64,000 bases of DNA, from NCBI GenBank assembly GCA_048213135.1, contig PS015085.1:61775-125774 (forward strand), given 5' to 3'. A model generated the notes under the pieces. The model saw only the letters and a list, made by a program, of their open reading frames with translations, searched no databases and was not told the DNA's origin. The stretch comes from Reclinomonas americana ATCC 50394 (Eukaryota > Jakobida > Jakobea > Jakobida). Below are positions 43,352 to 54,304 of the stretch, in pieces (the stretch's first letter is position 1; every line of letters begins with the position of its first letter). Made by a program: the position numbers and the translations under genes.

Positions 43352-44097
43352 TCAATTCACCTGCCTGGCAATCCCGCAATAATGCGTCCTGCCCAGCATC
43401 ACCGTGGCCTCGGCATCCCACGCCACCGCCTCCCCCGTAAACCACAACGGCGACAGCGGATCGTCAATCTCCACCGGCACCCGCACGGCCGCCGACCGCG
43501 GCGCCTCCTCCGTCCACGGCAGCGAGAACAACTTGCCCTCAAACACATCCACCACCATGTGCGGCAGTGTCGGCTCCAGCTCCCGCGCCGCATTCGTCAC
43601 CGCCCTCCCACTACCCATGGCCGTGATGCGCAAATTCCGCTTGCCCTTGCGCGTGCGCACCTGCACCTCGGCCATCGACACATCCGCGTTCACGTCGCCA
43701 CCCGGCGTGCGAAACACAAACTCGGCGAGGTGGCACTCCCGCCGCACGAGCCACGAGTCGCCCAATCGCAGCAGCTCCTTGTCAAAGTAGCACGGCCAGG
43801 TGACCCACACCTCGCGATCGCCATACACTGCGCGTACTCGCCACACCGCCTGCGCATACGTCACGCCTATGCGCGCGCCTGTGGGGCCCAGCAGCGTATT
43901 CAACCACTGCGTGAGGGGCGACTGGAGGCCGCGACATTGGAAGACGAGGAGCGAGCAGGGCGCGGTCTTGCCGCCGCCATCGTCGCGGTTCTCCAGTGGT
44001 CGACATCGACGCCCGCAGAAGCGCACGGCCGCGGGCAGAGGCACGCGACCAGTGAGCTCCACGGTCACGAGTTCGTCTCCGCGGAACACTGCGCGAC
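43352..44097 (-). CDS. Unidentified protein, 3' exon (or internal exon)
   Basis: Open for about 248 codons on the minus strand, preceded by a convincing 3' splice site (CCCCCCACAG) at 44098 that requires a phase-1 upstream exon. Third positions are strongly G/C, like the confirmed exons. The protein looks mainly beta and soluble, with segments such as ELTGRVPLPAAVRFCG, WVTWPCYFDKELLRLGD and GKRNLRITAMGSGRAV. It ends VN-stop at 43352, but AGG-CAG followed by GTGAATTG at about 43361 could be a donor instead. No family recognised; no upstream exon found before the repeats at 44100-45760. Confidence 0.6.
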
Positions 44098-44119
44098 CTG
44101 TGGGGGGGGAGAGAGAGGA

Positions 44120-44429
44120 GGGGGGTGAGAGAAGAGAGGGGAGGGGGGGAGGGAGGAGGGAGGGAGAGGAGAGAAAAGGAGGGAGGGAGAGGGAAAGAGA
44201 GACGGGAGCAAGAGAGGCAGAGAGAGAAGAGTGAGAGTGAGGGAGAGAGAGAGAAGAGCGAGAGAGGCAGAGAGAGAAGAGCGAGAGAGGCAGAGAGAGA
44301 AGAGTGAGAAGAGAGCAGAGGGTGAGAAAGGGAGAGAGAAGGGAGAGATGAGGGCGGAAAGAGAGTAGGGAGAGAGAGAGAGGGTGAGACACTAGAGGAA
44401 GCTGCGAGAGGAGGAGGGCAAGAAGAGAG

Positions 44430-44517
<88 letters not shown>

Positions 44518-44650
44518 TAGTAGTAGTAGNNNNNNNNNNNNNNNNNNNNAGGAGGAGGAGGAGGAGGAGGAGGAGGAGGAGGAGGAGGAGGAGGAGGAGG
44601 AGGAGGAGGAGGAGGAGGAGGAGGAGGAGGAGGAGGAGGAGGAGGAGGAG

Positions 44651-44696
<46 letters not shown>
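44120..44696. repeat. (GA)n, (TAG)n and (GGA)n microsatellites around a 20-bp gap
   Basis: GA-rich from 44120, pure (GA)n 44428-44513, (TAG)n to 44529, gap 44530-44549, (GGA)n 44550-44655, (GA)n to 44694. Confidence 0.95.
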
Positions 44697-44700
<4 letters not shown>

Positions 44701-45760
44701 AGACTGTTGGAGTCAAGCAGAAGCATGCAGGCATGCAGATAGAGGCGAGAACTGTCGCGAAGGGAAGGAGAGTGAGGGGAACTGTCGATGGAAGGCTCAA
44801 GACAACTGAGAGTAAAAGAGGAGCTGAGAGAGGAAGAGTGAGGGTTTAGTGACTGTTGGCGTCAAGCCGTCTGCGTGCCGCTTGTGATACGCTTGTGTTC
44901 CTCTCGTATTCTCGTTGTCTTCTCGTTGTTTTCCCCTTCTGATGCATGTAGGATTGCAGACAGAGACGAGAACAGTCAACAAGGGATGGAACTGTCGCTG
45001 GCAGGCTCAAGACAGCTGAGAGCAAGAGAGGAAAACTGAGAGATTTAGAGACTGTTGAAGTCAAGCAGGAGCATGCAGGCATGCAGATAGAGGCGAGGAC
45101 AGTCGAGAGGGGATGGAGAGTAAAGGGGAACTGTCGATGGAAGGCTCAGGGCTGAATCCAGAGACTGAGAGACTGCAGTGAGGAGGAGGCAGACTGAAGA
45201 GATGGGAACTGGTGCTGGAAGGCTCCTGAGCAGAGAGAGGAGAGTGAGAGACTCGAGGGAAACTGTCGCTGATTAAACAGTGAGAGACTGTGTAGTTAAG
45301 ACGAAGCCAGACAGAGGCCAGAACAGCTGAGAGCGACAGAGAGGTGTCAAACGCGATGAGTCAGACAGACTGGAGAGAAGGGAAGGAATGCTCTTGATGG
45401 ATGAGAGAGAGAGAGAGAGGGAGAGTGACGGGCAGCTGTTGATGGAGTGCTCAAAATGCCTGAGAGTCAGTTTGCCACTTTGGTCGGCGACCTGTTCGTG
45501 TCATGACCGAAGAGGTCGACGATCTGTCGACATGAAGATAACTGAGAGCAGCTGAATGATGAGGAGATCGACTGAGAGACTGCTGAGTCAAGAAGTCAGT
45601 TTGCCACTTTGGTCGGCGACCTGTTCGTGTCATGGCCGAAGAGGTCGACGACTTGTCGACGTGTTCGGCATGTAGTACCCTTGCACGTTGGCGGCGTCTC
45701 CCAGAGTCACCAGCATGACATTCTATTCCACTGAGAGGAGACCAGGGGATCGTCGCTGGA
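44697..45760. repeat. Diverged minisatellite of ~130-170 bp units, plus a perfect-like 127-bp duplication
   Basis: Units share GACTGTTGGAGTCAAGCAGNAGCATGCAGGCATGCAGATAG and GGGGAACTGTCGATGGAAGGCTC (around 44701, 44855, 45051, 45230). At 45469-45540 and 45596-45662 a stretch starting GTCAGTTTGCCACTTTGGTC is repeated with very few changes. No gene seen. Confidence 0.75.
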
Positions 45761-46131
45761 ATGTTTAAGGCAACAGAGATTCAGAGAGAAGGAGGAGGTG
45801 GAAGAGCACTGTTGCTTCATGTCTCAGCTGTACGTCATTCCAGTGTCGTTGGTCAGCTCTCTTTCCCCCTCTGCATCTCTCCCTCTCTGTCTTTCTCCTC
45901 CTCGGCTTTCTTTCTCTCCCTTTTCTTCTTCTCTTTCACTCTCTTTCTCTCCCTCTCTGTCATCCGCTGCATCTCACTGCCTTCGCAGTCTCTCTTCTAT
46001 TCCCTTCCCCCCCCCCCAATTTTCCTCGTCTCCTCCCCTTCCCTCTCCTCCCCTCCCTCTCTCTCCTTCACCCTTTCCTCCACTCATTCCCTTTTTCCCT
46101 TCCATTCCCCGCAGTTCTGGGATTGTTATGC

Positions 46132-46490
46132 CCCAACTCCTCGTCGGGGAGTTCTTCGGCACAGCACACGAATTGCGCACGGTACTGGAGTCGGCGCGCG
46201 GTGTGTCGCTGGAGGGCGTGCGACGAGTTGCGCAGAAGAAGCAAGACGATGACGACGATGACGAACGTAGCAGCGCAAGGCCGCAGCGGTATCGCGTGCT
46301 GCTGCAGGTGCACGGGTTCTTCGCGCTGCCAAAGCACGGCGTGGAGAGTGACTTTACGGCGGCTGGTGAGGACAGAATGCATGCGCAGCCGCGAGCCAAG
46401 CTGTAAGCGAGGTGCGTTGTCGCTGCTCCACGTCGCAGTCTCCGTGTGCTGACGCCTTGTGCAGCAGACATTGATGGAGAGCAGCAATAA
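46132..46490 (+). CDS. Small hypothetical two-exon gene
   Basis: Exons 46132-46362 and 46465-46490. The first begins with ATG shortly after a good 3' splice site (46115 region) and encodes MPQLLVGEFFGTAHEL and RYRVLLQVHGFFALPKHG with a Lys/Asp-rich linker between. A GTGAGG donor follows TTTACGGCGGCTG; splicing to the acceptor GTGCAG gives ADIDGEQQ and a stop. The result is only about 85 aa. Coding-like third positions support the first exon; the second is uncertain, and the exon may belong to the transporter gene further right or to another gene. No family recognised. Confidence 0.4.
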
Positions 46491-46601
46491 CAGCGACTGG
46501 CCAGTCGCCCGAGCAAGTTGTGGTGGCCAGTCACCGCAAGAGGAGACTTTCGGCTCAAGGACTCGATCGCGTGCAGCCACTGCGCGATCATGGCACTGTA
46601 G

Positions 46602-46877
46602 CCAGAGCCAAGTTCGCGGACTGAGGGTACAAGGCTCCGGAGGTGGAGCGCATTATCAAGGCCGGTGTTTGGCAAGCCTCCACTTCCTCATCCAGCGGTA
46701 AACTTCGAACAATCGCGATCGCTGTACCTCGGTTCGTTGAATGCAAGTGCGCTGCGGGAGAAGGGGATTGGGAGTGCAGAGAAAGAAGATCACAGTGCGG
46801 GACAAGAAGAGCAACAGAGAGGGAAGGAAGGGGAAGCGATTGACAAGTCTCGCGTGCTGCTTGACACGGAACAGCAA
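46602..46877 (+). CDS. Possible 5' exon of the CRT-like transporter
   Basis: Open frame of about 92 codons with coding-like composition (VNFEQSRSLYLGSLN ... AIDKSRVLLDTEQQ), rich in Gln, Glu and Lys, ending at CAG-CAA followed by GTGAGAGG. It would join in phase 0 to the transporter exon at 48158. There is no ATG in the frame after the stop at 46599, so an earlier exon would be needed. Confidence 0.35.
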
Positions 46878-46910
46878 GTGAGAGGAGACAAAGAGAGAGA
46901 GAGAAAATGA

Positions 46911-47430
46911 ACGAAAGAAAGCAAGAAAAAAAGGGCCTTCACCCTTGGCAGGCCTCAACAAAAAAGTCGACGTCGTAAAACTCTAAACTTCACAAAAGAC
47001 AATGCACTGCAGCTGTATAGCATCACCACTGTAAAACCCAACTTACACACTATCATTCACCCCTGCTGCATCTCTGCAGCTCTTGCCTGCACATCTCCGG
47101 GACGATCTCCGAAGTCGCAGTCACTCACAATAACTCTCACTCGCAATTCGGGGGTTGTCGCGTGTTTCTCTCTTTGTACTTTGACAATGAGACGAGGCGA
47201 CGCACTCACAGTCGACTCTGTCGATAGTGCGCCACACTCTATCAATCATGTTGAGTGTGCAGAGAGAGAACAAAGAGTGCAGCAGTGACACACTGAGTGA
47301 GTAAGAGAGAGAGAGAGAGAGCAGGTAGCTTGCAACACAAAGAGATCCACACACACATACACATGCATACGCATGCATACATGCAGAGAGAGAGAAGAGA
47401 GAGAGAGAGATGGTGAAGCTCGGAACTTCA

Positions 47431-47463
<33 letters not shown>

Positions 47464-48157
47464 CAGAGAGAGTGAGAGAGAGAGAGAGACAGAGACTGAG
47501 AGCATACAGCTTACAGCTCAGCTCGACATTGAGAGGTGACTGAAACCCGCACACTCACACTCGCACTCACACATACACACACAGAGTGAGAGAGAGACTG
47601 AGAGCATGCAGCTTACAGCTCAGCTCTACATTGAGAGGAACCCACACGCAGGCAGACACACACATGCGCACAGAGAGAGAGAGAGAGAGNNNNNNNNNNN
47701 NNNNNNNNNNNNNNNNNNNNNNNNNNNNNNNNNNNNNNNNNNNNNNNNNNNNNNNNNNNNNNNNNNNNNNNNNNNNNNNNNNNNNNNNNNNNNNNNNNNN
47801 NNNNNNNNNNNNNNNNNNNNNNNNNNNNNNNNNNNNNNNNNNNNNNNNNNNNNNNNNNNNNNNNNNNNNNNNNNNNNNNNNNNNNNNNNNNNNNNNNNNN
47901 NNNNNNNNNNNNNNNAGAGACAGAGACAGAGAGAGAGAGAGGGAGCAGGCACCTTGCTGCACAACGAGATCGACAGGTGCAGCACAAGTCTGCAACACAC
48001 ACACAACGCAAGAGAATGAAGTGTTACAAGTGAGACTGAATGTTGACACTTCCCTCTCTGCCTCTTCCCTTCCCTTCTCTCTCTGCCTTCTTTCCCTCTC
48101 TTGTAACACAACTCTCGGAAAAACTCTGCATGTTGACTGGTTCACACATACACACAG
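46911..48157. other. Repeat-rich non-coding stretch with gap 47690-47915
   Basis: (GA)n, (CA)n and GAGAGTGAGAGA tracts. The segment GACTGAGAGCATGCAGCTTACAGCTCAG occurs twice (near 47494 and 47597). No gene recognised; likely an intron if the exon at 46602-46877 belongs to the transporter. Confidence 0.5.
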
Positions 48158-49371
48158 CCGACCATTACGATCTCCTCGCGAAGTGGCTCTCTTGACAAGC
48201 AGAATCCGGGTGGCAATCGCTCTGCGAATGCTGCTGGTGGAAAGGGAACGTATCGCTCCAAGACTGGATCGACTGTGCGCAAGGAACCGTGGTGGAAGCG
48301 ATTGGCGTCGTTTCCGGTGCTGTTGTCGTCGATTGGGTTGGTGGTGTTTGCGGCGTTGCAGCAGGTGTCGTTTAAGCGGTTGGGGTACTCGTTGGGTGAG
48401 TGTGGGAGGGCACGAGGGAGAAGGGAGTGAGAAGAGAGGGTGGGAAAGGGAGGAAGGGGATTAAAGGGGAGCGAAGTGGGGGATGTGGAAAAAGTGGGTG
48501 TGGATGAGAGGTGTAAGGCATGCCCGTGAATGGAAACTCCTCTTCCCTACTTCCTGCCATCGTTTCAACGCGCCTTGCCGTCTCATTGACTCTTTCCCTG
48601 TTGGTGTGCGCGTTTTCAATTCCTTAGCCCTGCGCTCTGTTGAGTGCACTCTGCTGAGTGCAGTCGTCCGTCGCTTCCTGTCGCGTTCAGATTTCTCAGC
48701 CCTCTGCGGCTAAGTCCGCCAATATCCTTCCTCTCCTGCCCCATTCCCGATGCTGTTAGCCCTCACCTGTGTCGCTCGATATCGTTGCTGTCGTCCATCT
48801 TGTGTGTCGTGTTGCAAAGGTTGAAGCCAGCTTTCGAGTCTGCGCATTATTGCCGCCATCTTATTCGCTTATTTCTTCCCCCCCCCCCCACCGCACGTGC
48901 ATTTCGAAGAGAGTCCCATTCCTTCATCTGTTGACAGTCTCGGTGTGATGAACGCCCTTCTCTTCTGTTTTCTTACTGAACGGAAGCACCGTTTCCCACG
49001 GCTCATCGTTTCCCTTCTCACGCATGCACTCACTCACCTTTCCTCTTGCTCACCCGTTCCCCCTTCCCCCATCCACCCCTCCCCTTTCCACCCTTCCCCT
49101 ATCCATCCACCCTTCCCCTATTTACCCTTTCCCTTCTTTGCAGGTCCCTACCCCTACTACATCCTCCTCACCATTAGCTTCTCCTTCGTGCCCATCTTCT
49201 TCGCCCTGGTGCTCTACGTAAGATGCCGCAGCGGCGGCTTTTTGCCGGAGACCACCACCTGGCGATTCAAGCTGCACTTCTTCATCATTGGCCTGATGAA
49301 TGCGCTGAATGGTGTGTTTGTCATTTTCGCCAACCCGCACGTGCCGGGAATGTTGCAGGTGTGTTCAAAAG

Positions 49372-49445
<74 letters not shown>

Positions 49446-52001
49446 TAGTAGTAGTAGTAGTTATGGGAAAGAGAACCCGTGTTTAATAGAGGAGAGAAAG
49501 AGTGCGTGTGAGAGACTGTGTGATCTGTGTGTGTCTGCTGGTGGGAGAGAGAAAGCGTGTGCGATGGTCTGAAAGAATGCGAGAGAGGTTGTATGCATCT
49601 GTGTTTGATAGAGGAGAGGAAGAGTGTGTGTGAGAGACTGTGTGATCTGTGTGTGTGCTGGGGAGAGAGAAAGCGTGTGCGATTGTCTGTGAGAATGCGA
49701 GAGACGTTGGATGTATGCGAGAGAGAATTTGTGTTTTGTGGCCAAAGTGCAAGTGTGTGAGAGAGTGTGTGATATGTGTGTGCATTCGTGTCTGTGAGAG
49801 TGCGGGAGAGGCTGTATGCGTGGGAGAGAGAACGTGTGTTTTGCGGATAGAGAAAGAGAGAGTGCGTGATATTTGTGTGTTTGCTGGTGGCAGTGAAAAC
49901 GTGCGTGTGTGTTTGTGTGGGAGAGAAAATGTGTGTTTTGTGAGAGAGATAGTGTGTGATCTTTGTTGTTTCTCGGAGGAAGAGAGTAAGTGTGTTCATG
50001 CGTGTCTGTGAGAGAGTGGGAGAGACGTGTTTGTTGAAGGTTGAGTGGCCGCGAGTGTGCGTTTCGTTCCTGAAAGTGAATATCTGCCCTCCCCGTCGCA
50101 GGCCCTGCTGGCCCAATCCGTCATTCCCCTGGTGCTGGTGCTATCCATGATCCAGCTGCGTGCGCGCTTCACGGTCCTGCAGTACCTCGCGGCAGTGGTC
50201 ATTCTTGGTGAGTGTGTGTGTGTACGTGAATTAGCACCTGCGTTGATCTTTGGCTGACTCCCACGCCACAGCGGGATTGTTCACGGACCTGTATCCGACG
50301 CTCATGGGAACTGGCAGCCACGGCAACTCAGGCCCCGTCTCTGTGTTCTGGACAATGATGTTTTTCCTCGGACAGGTGCCACTCGCCTGGCAGAGGTACG
50401 TGTGTGCTGGCGAGAGTAATTGAAGCTGGATTTGGCGCTGATTGTGTTCGAGCGCAGTGTGTACCAAGAGTGGGCGTTTGCACAGGCCAAGGTGCATTCG
50501 GTTTGCCGTGCTGTCCCCCTCTCATTTTCTGACGCTTCTCTTCTGGTGTGCAGCTGAATGTCGTGTACATGCTTGCCTGGTCCAATCTCGCGCAAGTGAG
50601 TCACTTTTATCTCTTGCGAGAATGTTTGTCTCAGTGCTCATCATCGTCGCTCTGCTGCAGTTCATTGTGGTCCGTTATCGCTTGCACTCTCCTTGCCTCC
50701 AGTTCGCTGCATCTCACCACATCGCATCTCTCTGCAGCTTTTGCTGTGCGCGCCACTCAACTGGATTCCGAACTTTGGTTGCGTGCCGCAGTGCACATGA
50801 TGCAGTGTGCTACAAAGCCACTGATTGTGTCCCTTCATGCAGGTGATATCACACCGTCGCAGTTCGGCGAGTATATTAAAGACGCGGCGCTGTGCACGGT
50901 GAACCAATTCGAGGGGCATCCCGAATGCGCCGATGCTGGTGAGTGGATGGGCACGGTACTCCTGCCAATCTGAAGCTTGACGCGTGACTTGATATCTCAC
51001 GTTCTTTCTGCGGTTTCAATTGCTTTCCGCCACCCATTGTGTGACTGCAATATCTCTCTCCTTGTCTTGCCTCTTCTCTGTCTCTCTCTTTCTGTCGCTT
51101 TCTCTCTCTCTCTCTCTCTCACTCTCTCTTTGAATCTATCCGCCTTCATACTCTGTGCCGTCAAACGCAAACTCTTGGTCACGTTCGTACCATACATCCC
51201 TTTGTCTTCTCAGTCTGTGCCTTTGCGGTGCGGCTGTATCCTGCTCTCCTATCTGCACCATCGCCTCATTATACCCCTGTTTTCCTTCTTCCTCGCTGCC
51301 TGATTCCTTTGTCAGTCATCCTCATTCCCCTGCTGTCTCTCTTTCTCTCCTTTCCGCACCTTCACCCCGTCACTTAGTTGTCCGCTGGAGAACGTCGCTT
51401 TCGCGCCTTGTATCCACTTTGAGAGCTGTGCTCTTCAACCCCAGTGTTTTTTCGTATCTTCCTCACTCCCTCGCGTGCTGATCTGCACATCTCTCTCGCC
51501 TTGTTTCCGGGGCATCTCTTCTCTTTATGATCTCTCTTATTCTCGCATCCTTCTCTCTGCTTCCTTCTCCTAATAGCATCTCCCCGCAGGCTGGCTCCTC
51601 GCCTTCGCACTCTCCTCCATGCTGATGAACAACATTTTCCAAACCCTGGTCGTCAAGTACGGCAGCGCCTCTCTGGGCGTCATCGTCAACACACTCACGC
51701 TGCCGGTCTCCACCCTGGCCTTTGCCATTCCCTTCCTCATGGGCTCCGGCAACGTGGAGACCGTCACACCGTACACGTGGGGTGCGCTGGCGATTCTCAT
51801 GTTTGGGTGAGTGCTCGTCCTCTCTTCTCCTCTCCTCTTTCTCCCTTTACCTTACCCCCCCCCCCCCCTTCCCTTTATTCTTCAGCATGTTGGTGTACCG
51901 CTTCCACGCCCAAGTGCGCAACTTTCTGGGCGCGCGCTGCTGCCCGCGACTGTGCCCGCCGATTCCCATCGAATCCGACTCGGAGGGTGAGGAGGAAGAA
52001 G
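48158..52001 (+). CDS. CRT-like transporter (drug/metabolite transporter superfamily), ends incomplete
   Basis: Multi-pass membrane transporter of the CRT-like family (relatives in plant plastids and in parasite digestive vacuoles carry thiols, amino acids or peptides). Exons: 48158-48395, 49144-49358, 50102-50207, 50272-50395, 50458-50491, 50554-50595, 50738-50777, 50843-50938, 51590-51806, 51886-52001 then gap 52002-52101. About ten hydrophobic segments are visible, for instance FPVLLSSIGLVVFAALQQ, YYILLTISFSFVPIFFALVL, the second-helix region LLAQSVIPLVLVLSMIQLR (family signature area), LQYLAAVVIL, FWTMMFFLGQVPLAWQSVYQE, LNVVYMLAWSNLAQ, and the last exons from WLLAFALSS to LAILMFG. A loop with CTVNQFEGHPEC between helices matches the paired-cysteine loop seen in CRT proteins. 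C-terminus is acidic (SDSEGEEEE). The N-terminal part before TITISSRSG and the stop are not resolved. One donor is GTTGCG (50778). Confidence 0.85.
49375..50090 (+). repeat. (GA)n/(TAG)n and GAGAGNGTGTGNG repeats in a transporter intron
   Basis: After (GA)n 49379-49441 and (TAG)n to 49460, a GTGTGTGAGAGACTGTGTGATCTGTGTGTG block recurs about five times, with GGTGGGAGAGAGAAAGCGTGTGCGAT between copies. Unlike most introns here, the sense strand is purine-rich. Confidence 0.75.
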
Positions 52002-52120
52002 NNNNNNNNNNNNNNNNNNNNNNNNNNNNNNNNNNNNNNNNNNNNNNNNNNNNNNNNNNNNNNNNNNNNNNNNNNNNNNNNNNNNNNNNNNNNNNNNNNN
52101 NGGAGCAAGGAAAAACGTAC

Positions 52121-52419
52121 CGGGTGTCGCGGTGCGGCAGCTGAGTCTGCCGTCGAACCACGGCGTGATCTGGTGCGCGTGGCCGAGGAGCCGGTGCGAG
52201 CGGCCTGCGCGGCACCCTTGACACCGTCGGCAAACGTGTCGTACTTGGTGACATTGGCTCCTGTGTCACCGATGAGTAATCACAATCAAATCACCAAAGG
52301 ATCGAACGACGACGAACCAATGACGAGAACATTGCCGTCTTCATCCAGCAAGCGGATCTTCTCGTGCGCGGCAGCCTCCTCGTCGCCAATGTCCGCTCCC
52401 GTCTCCACTCCCTCCTCCT
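52121..52419 (-). CDS. Two exons of an unidentified protein, open at both gaps
   Basis: Exon 52419-52318 (continues into gap 52420-52902) and exon 52260-52121, joined over a 57-nt intron with GTTCGT donor and CACAG acceptor in matching phase. The product reads ETGADIGDEEAAAHEK, KIRLLDEDGNVLVIGANVTK, YDTFADGVKGAAQAARTGSS, then an Arg/Ser-rich stretch; a GTACGT donor follows at 52120. Third positions favour G/C on this strand. The plus strand is also open, so strand choice rests on the intron and codon bias. No family recognised. Confidence 0.5.
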
Positions 52420-52962
52420 NNNNNNNNNNNNNNNNNNNNNNNNNNNNNNNNNNNNNNNNNNNNNNNNNNNNNNNNNNNNNNNNNNNNNNNNNNNNNNNNN
52501 NNNNNNNNNNNNNNNNNNNNNNNNNNNNNNNNNNNNNNNNNNNNNNNNNNNNNNNNNNNNNNNNNNNNNNNNNNNNNNNNNNNNNNNNNNNNNNNNNNNN
52601 NNNNNNNNNNNNNNNNNNNNNNNNNNNNNNNNNNNNNNNNNNNNNNNNNNNNNNNNNNNNNNNNNNNNNNNNNNNNNNNNNNNNNNNNNNNNNNNNNNNN
52701 NNNNNNNNNNNNNNNNNNNNNNNNNNNNNNNNNNNNNNNNNNNNNNNNNNNNNNNNNNNNNNNNNNNNNNNNNNNNNNNNNNNNNNNNNNNNNNNNNNNN
52801 NNNNNNNNNNNNNNNNNNNNNNNNNNNNNNNNNNNNNNNNNNNNNNNNNNNNNNNNNNNNNNNNNNNNNNNNNNNNNNNNNNNNNNNNNNNNNNNNNNNN
52901 NNGTTGCGTGCGACAGTTGCCTTCCCCCTCACAGCTGCTCACTGTTCTCCCCCCGTGAACAG

Positions 52963-53108
52963 CCCCAGCAGACCGCCTGGTGCGCCTGGCGGAGCTTGTG
53001 CGACAGCCAGCACTATTGATCGCGTTGCTTGCCGTGCTGCTGGGCGCTGCCGTGCCACTGCTGGAGTACGTGAGAACGGTGGAGCGCAAGAAGCACAAAC
53101 AGGAGTGA
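52963..53108 (+). CDS. C-terminal exon of a tail-anchored membrane protein (partial)
   Basis: After a likely 3' splice site (GTGAACAG) the frame encodes ADRLVRLAELVRQPALL, a single hydrophobic segment IALLAVLLGAAVPLLEYV and a basic tail RTVERKKHKQE before TGA. This is the layout of a tail-anchored ER or mitochondrial outer-membrane protein. The rest of the gene lies in the gap 52420-52902. The stop is 71 bp from the stop of the convergent p23-like gene. Confidence 0.55.
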
Positions 53109-53179
53109 CAAGGCGTTACTAGAATGTAAACTATGATTTGAAAACACACACAAAAACAGACACACACAGTCTACGGTGA

Positions 53180-54304
53180 TTAGGGGAGAGACTGGAAGGT
53201 CTTTGTGTTCGTGCTTCCTCGCCGTGATCCGGCCTCGGTGGCCACCGAGTGAACCACGTCGTCCGTATCCAGGTTCGCGTGCGCGCCCGATCCATCCGCA
53301 CCCAGCGTGTGCTCAAAGAGAACGCCACGCGGATCGTGCTTCGCGGCCGTGTATTCGCTGCTAATGACACCGATACGCGAGGCCATCAGCTTTGGTACGT
53401 GCTGCAATGGAGACCAGAGTGATGAGGATGGTCGACACAAGCGAGGGGTGGAAANNNNNNNNNNNNNNNNNNNNNNNNNNNNNNNNNNNNNNNNNNNNNN
53501 NNNNNNNNNNNNNNNNNNNNNNNNNNNNNNNNNNNNNNNNNNNNNNNNNNNNNNNNNNNNNNNNNNNNNNNNNNNNNNNNNNNNNNNNNNNNNNNNNNNN
53601 NNNNNNNNNNNNNNNNNNNNNNNNNNNNNNNNNNNNNNNNNNNNNNNNNNNNNNNNNNNNNNNNNNNNNNNNNNNNNNNNNNNNNNNNNNNNNNNNNNNN
53701 NNNNNNNNNNNNNNNNNNNNNNNNNNNNNNNNNNNNNNNNNNNNNNNNNNNNNNNNNNNNNNNNNNNNNNNNNNNNNNNNNNNNNNNNNNNNNNNNNNNN
53801 NNNNNNNNNNNNNNNNNNNNNNNNNNNNNNNNNNNNNNNATTCTGGGTGGTGGCGAGTAGACTCCCCGCTGGCCAGGTCCGTCATCACCAGCTGTGCATC
53901 GTCGTCGGTGGTGATTCGTGGATCCTCGGCATCGTGCACCAGCCGAGGCCAGTACAGGTATTGTGACTCGAAGGGCGCCTTTTTCATGTTGCACAGAATG
54001 TGCGACTGCAGGGGCGAGCAGCGCACACTGCCGGCCTCCACGGCTGCAAAGAGCGGGATGCGAACCGTGGCGGTGCCATCAATTCCGACGTCGCCACCAC
54101 CGCCAGCAACCACCAACACCAGCGTGCCTTCGTCGCCCACGCGCGGCTTCACTGTGTCCACGCCGGCGAGGCGCACGACGATGCGCAGGTCGGTGGACGA
54201 CTGCGCCCACGCAATGGGCGGGTGCACCCTGCAAAAGTGGAGTGAGAAGGAGGAGTGGCCAGCCAGCACGTGTTCACAAGCATGTATCGCAACAGAGGCG
54301 GCAT
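53180..54304 (-). CDS. p23-like CS-domain protein (possible HSP90 co-chaperone), gap inside
   Basis: CS domains (alpha-crystallin/p23 fold) bind HSP90 or partner proteins. Exons: 54304-54294 (ATG start, 11 nt), 54228-53840 then gap 53455-53839, last exon 53401-53180. The start MPPLVHPPIAWAQSS resembles the p23 N-terminus (HP...WAQ), followed by DLRIVVRLAGV, TLVLVV, RIPLFAAVEAGSV and YWPRLVHDAEDP, the tryptophan motif of the domain. The C-terminal exon is Asp/Gly/Ser-rich (LGADGSGAHANLDTDD). The proposed ATG lies inside the last shared exon of ALG12 and in the same frame, so the sequence could equally be a C-terminal extension of ALG12. No ATG-independent promoter evidence. Confidence 0.65.

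Noticed and set aside
52102-52144. C-terminal tail EQGKTYRVSRCGS read as the end of the transporter
   Set aside because: Continuity depends on the arbitrary length of the 100-N gap, and the minus strand here carries a better-supported exon.
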